Of a stretch of 49,494 nt of DNA, positions 15,349-23,237 are shown piece by piece (the stretch's first letter is position 1; each line of letters opens with the position of its first letter). Source of the DNA: Candidatus Rokuibacteriota bacterium (GTDB taxonomy: Bacteria > Methylomirabilota > Methylomirabilia > Rokubacteriales > CSP1-6); assembly GCA_003220535.1 (NCBI GenBank), contig QHSU01000093.1, forward strand, positions 1 to 49,494, read 5' to 3'. The notes below the pieces were generated by a model. That model searched no databases, was not told the origin of the DNA, and saw nothing but the letters and a program-made list of their open reading frames with translations. The translations under genes were made by a program, and so were the position numbers.

Positions 15349-16291
15349 AATGGATGCGCGGGTCAAGATACGCGTAGACCAGGTCGACGATCAGGTTCGA
15401 GACCAGGAACAGCCCGCTGATGACGAGGATCGTGCCCTGCACGAGCGGGTAGTCACGCTGGAACACCGCCCACAGGAGCAGTCGCCCGACGCCGGGAAGC
15501 GTGAACACCTCCTCGGTCACCACCGCGCCGCCGAGCAGGTAGCCCACCTGGACGCCCGCCACCGTGATGAGCGGGATGAGGCTGTTCTTGAGCGCGTGGC
15601 CCCACAGTACGCCCTGCTCGGGCAGGCCCTTCGCGCGCGCGGTGCGGATGTAGTCCTGCCGCATGACCTCGAGCAGTGACGAGCGCGTCATGCGCATGAA
15701 CACCGCGGCCACCGCGGTGCCGAGCGCGAGGCTGGGGAGCGCGATGATGGCGAGGTTCCGCAACGGATCCGTCCACGGGCTGACGAAATCCACGGCCGGC
15801 GCCCAGTCGAGCCACAGCGAAACGGCCAGGATCAGCATCGTCGCCTGCCAGAACACCGGGATCGAGAGGCTGAAGAGGCTGGCCACGCGAACCACGTGGT
15901 CGAGCGTGGTGTTCTCGCGGCGCGCCGAGAGCATGCCGAGCGGGACGCCGACGGCGAGCGCCACGACCATCGCCCCGAACGTGAGCTCGACCGTGACGAG
16001 GAGCCGGCTCACGATCATCTGGAGGACCGGGAGCCCGGTCCGCCAGCTCACCCCGAGGTCGCCGCGCAGTAGCGTGCCGAGCCAGCGCACGTACTGCACG
16101 TAGATGGGCTGGTCCAGCCCAAAGAAGCTTCGGAGGGCGCGCATCGACTCCTCGCTGTACGCGCCCTCGGTGCCGACCATCTGGTCCACGACCGTGCCGG
16201 GGATGAGGCGGACCAGCAGGAAGACGGCGACGCTGACGCCCAGCAGCGCCGGGAAGATGGATAGGATCCGGACGACGACGTACCAGCGCAC
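15341..16291 (-). CDS. DppB-type ABC transporter permease
   Basis: A 316-residue inner-membrane permease with GTG start at 16291. It begins RILSIFPALLGVSVAVFLLV followed by RLIPG, the standard DppB opening, then FGLDQPIYVQYVRWL, six membrane segments and the EAA loop (YIRTARAKGLPEQGVLWGHA then LKNSLIP), ending LVYAYLDPRIHYG as usual. It pairs with the DppC-type protein to form the pore for family 5 substrates. It lies 40 bases downstream of its binding-protein gene and overlaps the DppC start by eight bases, so the three genes form a tight operon. Confidence 0.95.
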   Translation of the reverse strand: MRWYVVVRILSIFPALLGVSVAVFLLVRLIPGTVVDQMVGTEGAYSEESMRALRSFFGLDQPIYVQYVRWLGTLLRGDLGVSWRTGLPVLQMIVSRLLVTVELTFGAMVVALAVGVPLGMLSARRENTTLDHVVRVASLFSLSIPVFWQATMLILAVSLWLDWAPAVDFVSPWTDPLRNLAIIALPSLALGTAVAAVFMRMTRSSLLEVMRQDYIRTARAKGLPEQGVLWGHALKNSLIPLITVAGVQVGYLLGGAVVTEEVFTLPGVGRLLLWAVFQRDYPLVQGTILVISGLFLVSNLIVDLVYAYLDPRIHYG

Positions 16292-16331
16292 GACCCCGTC
16301 GTCTCGCTAGGTCCTCGCCGCCGGCGCCGTG

Positions 16332-17876
16332 TTACCGCTCGAGCCTGACCGTGCGGAAGCCGTAGTAGTTGGTCGTGAAATGCTGCTGGTACTGGACGGA
16401 CACCTGGGTGACGTCGATCGAGTCGGGGGAGAACGTCCAGATCTGGATCGCCTTGTCCACCATCAGCCGCTGGACCTTGTCGTAGATTTCCTTGCGCTTC
16501 TTCGGATCGAGCGCCGCGCGGCCCTGGTCGAGCAGCGCGTCGATGTCGGGGTCACCGTCGTTGTTCCACTGCTTCTCGGAGGAGTGGAACCGGCGGTAGA
16601 AAAGCGAGTCGGGGTCGGCGTCGCCGGTCGTCGCGTTCATCGTCAGATCGAAGTCGAAGTTGGGCTTGATGATCGCCTTGATCCAGACACCGTACTCCTC
16701 CTGGATGATCTGGACGTCGACGCCGATCTTCTTGAGCTGCGCGGCAATTACCTGGGCACCCGCCACCATCGTGGGGAAGGTGGGAATCACCTTCAGCGTC
16801 GTCTTGAAGCCGGTGGGGAATCCGGCGTCGGCGAGGAGCTTCTTCGCGCGCTCGACATTCGGCGTGTACCACTCCTTGAACTCCTCGGCCGGTAGCGCCC
16901 ATGGCCGCATGGCCGGCGTGAGGGGGCCGGTGACCGAGCCGAGACCTGAAGCGGCCGCCTGGAGCACTTCGGCCCGGTCCACGGCCAGGCTCAGCGCCTG
17001 CCGGACCCGCACGTCGGTGAAGGGCTTCCGGCCGTGGTTGATATTCACCATGTCGAAGCCGAGCCGCGGTGAGCGGAGCGCGCGCAGGCGCTTGTCGTCC
17101 TTCACGAGCAGGTAGTTCTTGTTGTCCTCGAGTAGCGCGTGGTGGATGTTGCCCGTGCGCAGCTGCGCGATGATGTTCGCCTCGTCCGGGATGACCTTGA
17201 TTTCGATGGCGTCGACGCCGGGCTTGCCCTTGTCCCAGTAGTCCGGATTCTTCCTCGCCTTCAGATGGCTCTGGGGCACCCACTCCTGCAGGATGAAGGG
17301 GCCGGTGCCGACCGCGGTCCGTCGCAGATCACCCTTCTCGACGACGTCGCGCGGCACGATGGCGGACCAGCCCCCGGCCATGCCGGCGAGCAGCGACGCG
17401 GTCGGCAGCTTCGTGACGATTCGCACGGTGTGCTTGTCCGGCGTCTCGATCTGGTCGATCGCGCTCAGGTAGCCGCGCCCGCCGGAGCCCGTCTTCGGGT
17501 CGAGGATGCGCTCGTAGGTGAACTTCACGTCGTCGGCGACGAGCTCGCGCCCACTGTGGAATTTCACGCCTTGGCGGAGCTTGAACGTCCACGTGCGGCC
17601 GTCGCCGCTCGTGCTCCACGACTCCGCCAGCGCCGGCTCGAGCTTGCCGTCGTGGCCCCATTCGACCATGCGGTTGTAGAAGAGCGGGTCGATCCGCTGG
17701 CGGGAGAGCGCCTGCTCCATGATCGGATCGAGACTGGGCGCCTCGGTCGTCTTCGCCGAGATGAACGTGCGCCGGGGTTGTGCCGCGACGCGAGTCGCCG
17801 AGGCGACCGCGGCGGCGGTGGCGGTGAGCGAGAGGAACCGGCGACGACTGATCCGAGCGCGACGGGGCTGAGCCAT
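16332..17876 (-). CDS. Family 5 ABC substrate-binding protein, Tat-exported
   Basis: A 514-residue SBP_bac_5 protein. The N-terminus (RARISRRRFLSLTATAAAVA) is a twin-arginine signal. Domain landmarks: ALAESWSTSGDGRTWTFKLR, VKFHSGRELVADDVKFTYER, GTGPFILQEWVPQSHLKARK and VRQALSLAVDRAEVL. It is first in the operon with the DppB- and DppC-type permeases and would bring the solute to them in the periplasm. Sequence similarity with the other family 5 protein here (7523-9148) is moderate, so they probably bind related but not identical ligands. Its proximity to the UGSC genes makes their substrate a candidate ligand, but that is inference. Confidence 0.95.
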   Translation of the reverse strand: MAQPRRARISRRRFLSLTATAAAVASATRVAAQPRRTFISAKTTEAPSLDPIMEQALSRQRIDPLFYNRMVEWGHDGKLEPALAESWSTSGDGRTWTFKLRQGVKFHSGRELVADDVKFTYERILDPKTGSGGRGYLSAIDQIETPDKHTVRIVTKLPTASLLAGMAGGWSAIVPRDVVEKGDLRRTAVGTGPFILQEWVPQSHLKARKNPDYWDKGKPGVDAIEIKVIPDEANIIAQLRTGNIHHALLEDNKNYLLVKDDKRLRALRSPRLGFDMVNINHGRKPFTDVRVRQALSLAVDRAEVLQAAASGLGSVTGPLTPAMRPWALPAEEFKEWYTPNVERAKKLLADAGFPTGFKTTLKVIPTFPTMVAGAQVIAAQLKKIGVDVQIIQEEYGVWIKAIIKPNFDFDLTMNATTGDADPDSLFYRRFHSSEKQWNNDGDPDIDALLDQGRAALDPKKRKEIYDKVQRLMVDKAIQIWTFSPDSIDVTQVSVQYQQHFTTNYYGFRTVRLER

Positions 17877-17897
17877 GGCTTCCTCCGTGTCCTCCGC

Positions 17898-18041
17898 CTA
17901 CTCCCGGAGGAACCTGCGGATCTCCTCGAAGAAGGCGAAGCGCGGCTTTTCGAAGAGGGTGAAGTGCGTCGAGTCCTTGGCGGCCAGCGGCGCGAGGAGG
18001 GGCAGCATGAGCGCGTCGAACAGGACCCGTACGCTATTCAT
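17898..18041 (-). pseudogene. C-terminal scrap of an alpha/beta hydrolase
   Basis: Forty-seven codons ending at 17898 read ...DSTHFTLFEKPRFAFFEEIR followed by RFLRE, which is the canonical end of alpha/beta-hydrolase proteins: the catalytic His in 'HF..fEkP..f...i..FL'. Nothing upstream on the minus strand resembles the rest of the fold; the SRPBCC gene ends at 18071. A start at 18041 exists but would encode only the tail, so this is treated as a remnant. Confidence 0.55.
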
Positions 18042-18070
18042 CGGACTGCCCTCTGGCGGCACAAGCCGAA

Positions 18071-18748
18071 TCAATCCTCGACCAGCTTCCGCAATCTCTT
18101 GATCGTGTCCACGAGACTCTCCCGCTCGGCCCCGAGGGTGACAAAGCCCGGCAGGATGGTACGCACGGCCATCGCGTAGGTAACCAGGCTGCCGCTCTCG
18201 GCCGGGTCCACTTGCCAGTAGCCAGTATTCTCCCTGAAGAAATTGTTGGCGTGGTTGGCGTCGAGATGCCATTCGATCCGACGCCGAACCGGATTCGGGT
18301 ACTTGATCATGTGGAAGCCGAAGGAGAAAGGACCGACACCCACCACGTACCGGACAAGCGCGTGTTGCGCATCGGCCTCCACCAGCTCGGCGCTGACCAC
18401 CCGCGGGTAGTACCGGGCATGGCCACGATAATCGACGAGCACGGGCCACACGCGCTCCGGGGCGGCCCGCACGAGGCCGACCGCCGTTCCGCCACCGGAA
18501 GATTTGCTAGCGCCGGGCGGCAGTGTGTCGAGCACGACCACCTCGCCGGCGGCGAGGCGGTGCTGCTGATCCGCGGACAGGCCGAGGGATGCCGCACCCG
18601 ATGCGGCGGCGAGGCCGAAGGCCATGGAGATCAACGCGAGGGTGGCCCGAGGTCGGCGAGGGGTTCGATCCAGGCTCGGCATCGACATCAGCTCGGACGC
18701 TTCGACCTCCAGGCCCAGGGGGAGAGACGTGAACAGGCGCCGCGCCAT
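18071..18748 (-). CDS. SRPBCC / START-like (COQ10-type) exported protein
   Basis: A 225-residue protein with a START-like SRPBCC fold over about residues 75-215: VGLVRAAPERVWPVLVDYRG, HARYYPRVVSAELVEAD, and FHMIKYPNPVRRRIEWHLD. Such domains bind lipophilic ligands, as in COQ10-type and cyclase/dehydrase proteins. A hydrophobic stretch at about 36-55 (TLALISMAFGLAAASGAASL) is a probable signal, so an internal start (18688 or 18682) would give a cleaner leader. The ATG at 18748 overlaps the TreY stop as TGATG, and that coupling is why it is preferred. The role next to trehalose synthesis is unknown. Confidence 0.75.
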   Translation of the reverse strand: MARRLFTSLPLGLEVEASELMSMPSLDRTPRRPRATLALISMAFGLAAASGAASLGLSADQQHRLAAGEVVVLDTLPPGASKSSGGGTAVGLVRAAPERVWPVLVDYRGHARYYPRVVSAELVEADAQHALVRYVVGVGPFSFGFHMIKYPNPVRRRIEWHLDANHANNFFRENTGYWQVDPAESGSLVTYAMAVRTILPGFVTLGAERESLVDTIKRLRKLVED

Positions 18749-21700
18749 CACGGCGCAGTCTCGAGCAGGGCGACTGGAAAGCTCGCCAGCGCGCGCCCGA
18801 GCGCAAGGCCGCGACCCTCGGGGGTCAGTCCCACCTCCACGATCTGGCCGGTCAGCACGTTGCTGAAGCGGGCTCCGAGATCGTCCGGGATCGGCAGCCA
18901 GGTGCTCCCCCAGTAATCCGGACCGAGGAGCGGGTCGTCGATCTGCCGCTTGGCGAGGTGACGTGGCGCGACTGTCAGCGCGACCTCGCCATCGGCGACG
19001 CGCGCGAAGGCACAGACGTGCTCGGCGAGCGGGCCCTGCGCCTCCAGCGGCCGGTATTCTCCGCGTTCAAAGAGAGCAGCCCGCGCGCGCCTGAAGGCCA
19101 GTGCCTGTCGAGTCAGGTAAAGCTTGACCCGCCCGTCCTCGCGGGTCTTGAGAAGGCTCCGGGCGAGCCCAGCCGAACCCTGGGTGCCTTCGATCTCTTT
19201 CACGAGATCGTCAAGCAGTCGCCGGCGGAGCGCCCAGTCGACAGGCCGGCGATTGTCCGGGTCGACCAGGCTCAGGTCCCACAGTTCCGTCCCCTGGTAG
19301 AAATCCGGCACACCGGGCGCCGTCACCTTGACGAGGACCTGGGCCAGCGAGTTGAGAGCGCCGAAGGTGGCGACCCGTGTCTGGAACCGGGTGAAGTCGG
19401 CCAGGAACGGGGCGGATCGTGCGGGGTCGAGGACCGCCTCCGCAAAGCTCAGAACGGCTTCGTCGTAGCGAGTGGCGGGGTTGATCCAGCTCGTCTCGAC
19501 CTTCGCCTCGTGGATCGCCTTGAGGAGGTAGGCCTGCAACCGCTCGAGCGAGATCGGCCACGCCCCAACCAGCGTCTGGTAGAGCAGATACTCCTCGTTG
19601 GGACCGGGGACCGCCTGTCCGTCCACGACCACGCGGTGCTTGCGGTTCAGGTTCTGCCAGGCGCCGACCCTCGCGCGCCACTCACCTGGGATCTCTGACA
19701 GCACGTTGATGCGTGCCCTTACGTCCTCACTCCGCTTGCTGTCGTGAGTGGAGGTCGCCGAGAGCGCGTGAGGGGATGACGCCTGGCGCGTCACGTTGGA
19801 GGCGTGGAACTCGGCGACCGTGGTACCGAAGCGGCTGGGGTCGCCGCCGACCTCGTTGAGCGACACCAGACGGTGGTAGCGGTAGAACGCCGTATCTTCG
19901 TATCCCTTGGCGGTGACGGGGCCGGTCGTTTGCTGGAACCGCAACACGAGGTCGAGGCGCTCGGCGCGATCGGCCTCGTCCGCCCACGTCGGGAACTTCA
20001 AGACGAGGAGGTCGTGAATCCAGTCGTAGATAGAGACGTCCACGGTCGGCGTGCGACGCTTGGCGGCGGCCACCGCCCGCCCGATGTACTCGCGATCGCG
20101 CTCGCCGGGGCCATCGCCGCGGTCGCCGACGTACGTGCGGTAGACAGGAAAGTTCGCCACGATTTCACGCAGGACCCGGGTCAGGCTGGCCAGTGTGAAG
20201 TCACGCGAGGAGCGATGCTTCTCCGAGATGCGGTCGAGCCGACGTCCGAGCATGCTCAGCTCGGCCGCCATGGACGTCTCCATGATGAGCCGCTTCGACT
20301 GGTAGACGATCTCGGGGAAGGAAGGCCGCTGGCGGAGCAAGCGCATGTAAATCCGCTCCGCAGCGCCAGCCTGCTGGCGATCGATGAAGATGCCATTGAG
20401 GACATTGAGAAATTCGTAGCCGGTGGTGCCGAGGACCGCCCAGTGATCGGGCAACCGCTCGCCTGGGGCGAGGATCTTCTCGGCCACGATGTAGAAGGGG
20501 CGCAACGATGCCCCTCGTTCCTGCTGGATGGCATCGTAGCGCTCGAGCACGGTGCGATCGCGCCAGGCGGCCGAGTGGGCGACCGCTTCCGCGGCGACCT
20601 TCCCGTGCACGGTCTCGAGATAGCAGGCGCGCTGGAGGCGGCGGAAGTACTCGCCGGGGGCGTAAAGCCCGTCGGGGTGGTCGATCCGGAGTCCGGTGAC
20701 GATGCCCTCGCGGACGAGGCGAAAGATAAGTCGGTGTGTCTCCGCGAAGACGCGCGGGTCCTCCATCCGGATGGCCGCCAGCTCGTTGATGTCGAAGAAG
20801 CGTCGGTAGTTGATCTCCTCCCCTGCGACACGCCAGGAGGCGAGCCGGTAGACCTGGTCGTGGAGAAGCCCGTCCAGGAGATCGAAGCTCCGCGAGTCGC
20901 CGGGGGTGCCGTTGAAGAGCCGCACGTTCTCGGTGATAAAGTCGCGGACGTCGCCCGATGTCTCCAGGAGCCTCGCGAACTTCTGGTCGGCGATCTCCGT
21001 CTCCCGATGGCGCGCGGCCAGCCGCTCGGGATCCGTCTCCGTGCGGTGGGGAATCGTGAGCAGCAGTTGGTAGACGTCCTTCAGCTCGAGCAAGGCCGCG
21101 TGCTCGGACCCCAACGCGGCCTCGAGCTGGTCCAGCCGGTGACCGAGAATCTGGACGTACGTCCGCGGCGCCACCGGCAGAACCGTGTCGTAGTAGTGAA
21201 TCGTGAAGCGTCCATCGGAGAGCTGCAGGCGTAGCTCTCCCCTGTCGAGGACGACACCGTACTGGTCGCCCAGCAGCGGCAACAGCACCTTGTTGGCCAG
21301 CTCCGCCTTCACCGGCATCCAGTCGATGTCGAAAAAAGCAGCGTACGGCGAGGAAGCTCCGTGCATGAGGACATCGGACCACCAGGCGTTCCGGCCGGCG
21401 GCGATCCCCATGTGGTTCGGCACGACATCGATGAGGAGGCCCAGGCCGTGGTGCCGGAGCGCCTGGGCGAAGCGGCCGAAGGCTGTCTCGCCCCCCAGCT
21501 CGGCGCGAAAGCGGCCGTGGTCAGACACATCGTAGCCATGCGAGCGATTCGAGCTGGCTTCGAAAAAGGGCGAAATGTAGCAGTCGCTGATGCCGAGCGC
21601 TGCGAGGTACGGTACCAGGCCAGCCGCGTCATCGAAGGTCAGATCAGGACCGAGCTGGAGCCGATAGGTGGCCCGGGGCACGCGCAACAATACAGCAGGG

Positions 21701-21759
21701 TCGGCGGTGAAGGCAGGCAGATCCTGACTACCGTCGGACGATGAGGTCGGACCGACCAT
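18748..21759 (-). CDS. treY: Maltooligosyltrehalose synthase (TreY)
   Basis: The product (1003 residues from the start at 21759) is a GH13 enzyme that turns the reducing end of maltodextrins into a trehalosyl group, the first step of the TreY-TreZ route. It opens with the TreY signature LLRVPRATYRLQLGPDLTFD and SDCYISPFFEASSNRSHGYD. All GH13 motifs are present: DVVPNHMG (region I), GLRIDHPDGLYAPG (nucleophile Asp), VAEKILAPGERLP (acid/base Glu) and TSTHDSKRSEDVR (transition-state Asp). Longer starts up to 22038 would overlap the divergent fabH-like gene and add low-complexity sequence. TreZ, normally adjacent, is absent from the window. Confidence 0.95.
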   Translation of the reverse strand: MVGPTSSSDGSQDLPAFTADPAVLLRVPRATYRLQLGPDLTFDDAAGLVPYLAALGISDCYISPFFEASSNRSHGYDVSDHGRFRAELGGETAFGRFAQALRHHGLGLLIDVVPNHMGIAAGRNAWWSDVLMHGASSPYAAFFDIDWMPVKAELANKVLLPLLGDQYGVVLDRGELRLQLSDGRFTIHYYDTVLPVAPRTYVQILGHRLDQLEAALGSEHAALLELKDVYQLLLTIPHRTETDPERLAARHRETEIADQKFARLLETSGDVRDFITENVRLFNGTPGDSRSFDLLDGLLHDQVYRLASWRVAGEEINYRRFFDINELAAIRMEDPRVFAETHRLIFRLVREGIVTGLRIDHPDGLYAPGEYFRRLQRACYLETVHGKVAAEAVAHSAAWRDRTVLERYDAIQQERGASLRPFYIVAEKILAPGERLPDHWAVLGTTGYEFLNVLNGIFIDRQQAGAAERIYMRLLRQRPSFPEIVYQSKRLIMETSMAAELSMLGRRLDRISEKHRSSRDFTLASLTRVLREIVANFPVYRTYVGDRGDGPGERDREYIGRAVAAAKRRTPTVDVSIYDWIHDLLVLKFPTWADEADRAERLDLVLRFQQTTGPVTAKGYEDTAFYRYHRLVSLNEVGGDPSRFGTTVAEFHASNVTRQASSPHALSATSTHDSKRSEDVRARINVLSEIPGEWRARVGAWQNLNRKHRVVVDGQAVPGPNEEYLLYQTLVGAWPISLERLQAYLLKAIHEAKVETSWINPATRYDEAVLSFAEAVLDPARSAPFLADFTRFQTRVATFGALNSLAQVLVKVTAPGVPDFYQGTELWDLSLVDPDNRRPVDWALRRRLLDDLVKEIEGTQGSAGLARSLLKTREDGRVKLYLTRQALAFRRARAALFERGEYRPLEAQGPLAEHVCAFARVADGEVALTVAPRHLAKRQIDDPLLGPDYWGSTWLPIPDDLGARFSNVLTGQIVEVGLTPEGRGLALGRALASFPVALLETAP

Positions 21760-22005
21760 CGAACGATTGGACCGTATGACGTCGTCAGGTGCAAGCGATG
21801 TCCGGGGCTTCGGGTTCGGGGGAGCGGCAGCGCGTCCAGACGAGCACGGGCGGACGGCGGCTCCAGCTGCCGCGGATTGGCTTTCACCGTGAGCCTCGTG
21901 ACCGGCCGGCGCTCGTGTAGACTGAGGCCCAGGTGACACCACCCAGATCGCGACGCCCGCTCTCACCATCGTCGTAAACGTTGGCATTCCACCACCACGG
22001 GGGAC

Positions 22006-22995
22006 ATGATGCGCGCTGCGATCACTGCGACGGGCCACTACCTACCGCCCGACGTCTACGCCAACGCGTACTTCGAGCGGCAGCTGGACACGACCGACGC
22101 GTGGATCCAATCGCGCACCGGGATCGTCGAGCGCCGCTTCGCGTCCGCGGGCGGCACGTCGGACCTGATCGTGCCGGCGGCTCGCCGCTGCCTCGATGCC
22201 CGTGGCATCGCGCCGGCGGCCCTCGATTGCATCATCGTCGCCACGATGACACCGGATCGACTGTGCCCGTCAACGGCTGCAGTGGTCCAGCGAAAGCTCG
22301 GGGCGATCCACGCCTGGGGCTTCGACCTGGCCGGGGCCTGCTCGGGCTTCGTCTACGGGCTCATCGTGGCGACGAAGCTCGTGGAAACGGGTGCTGCGCG
22401 CCGGCTGCTGCTCTGTGGGGGGGATCGGATGAGCAGCGTCGTCAATCCGAAGGATCGGGCCACCTCCGTGCTATTCGGTGATGGCGCCGGGACGGTCCTG
22501 ATCGAGCCTGTTGAGGACGAGTCGGTCGGGATTCTCGACCACGTCTGTCACATGAACGGTGAGGGGGAATTATCTCTCTATATCCCTGCCGGGGGGAGCG
22601 TCGAGCCCGCCAGCGCCGCTTCATTCGCGGAGAGACGGCATTACATCGTGCAGGATGGGCCGGCTGTGTTCAAGGCCGCCGTCATCGGTATGGCCGAAGT
22701 GACCGAGGAAATCCTGAAGCGCAACGACGTGGCGGTCGCCGACCTCGCCTGGTTGGTCCCGCATCAAGCCAACCGGCGGATCATCGAGGCGGTGGCCAAG
22801 CGGCTGGGCCTCGGTCTCGATCGAGTCATCATCAATCTCGATCGCTACGGAAATACGGTGGGCGCGACGATTCCCATTGCGCTCTCGGAGTGGAACGAAC
22901 GCGGGCGCTTCACGTACGGCGACCGCCTCGCACTGTCGGCCTTCGGTGCGGGGTTCACCGCGGGCAGCATCTATCTGCGCTGGGCGATCGCCTAG
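22006..22995 (+). CDS. fabH: 3-oxoacyl-ACP synthase III (FabH-type)
   Basis: A 329-residue KAS III enzyme with the complete Cys-His-Asn triad: C112 in GACSGF, H253 in PHQANRRI and N283 in YGNTVGATIP. It condenses a short acyl-CoA primer with malonyl-ACP to start fatty acid (or polyketide-like) synthesis. The N-terminus carries the usual ITATGHYLPPDVYAN and TTDAWIQSRTGIVERRF. Two adjacent ATGs (22006, 22009) follow GGGGGA; the second has better spacing. It stands alone, without fabD/fabG/acpP, and is divergent from treY, so it may be an auxiliary KAS III rather than the housekeeping copy. Confidence 0.93.
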   Translation: MMRAAITATGHYLPPDVYANAYFERQLDTTDAWIQSRTGIVERRFASAGGTSDLIVPAARRCLDARGIAPAALDCIIVATMTPDRLCPSTAAVVQRKLGAIHAWGFDLAGACSGFVYGLIVATKLVETGAARRLLLCGGDRMSSVVNPKDRATSVLFGDGAGTVLIEPVEDESVGILDHVCHMNGEGELSLYIPAGGSVEPASAASFAERRHYIVQDGPAVFKAAVIGMAEVTEEILKRNDVAVADLAWLVPHQANRRIIEAVAKRLGLGLDRVIINLDRYGNTVGATIPIALSEWNERGRFTYGDRLALSAFGAGFTAGSIYLRWAIA

Positions 22996-23237
22996 AACAT
23001 TCGACGTTCGCCCAGCGGTGCCCTCGCTCACGCTATGTGCTAGGTCAGACGGCCATCAGCGAATCGGCTCGACACCCTTCGTGGTGACCCTTCCGACAAG
23101 AGCCTGCCGTCCCTCTCCATCGAAGAGCTCTCCGCCCAGCTCGCGAAGGGCGAGCCCGGCCGGCGGTGCACGGGCGATGCGGCCAGCGGGAGGCTAGAAG
23201 AGTGCGGAGATGACATGATGGTCGAGGAGGCTCCGGC

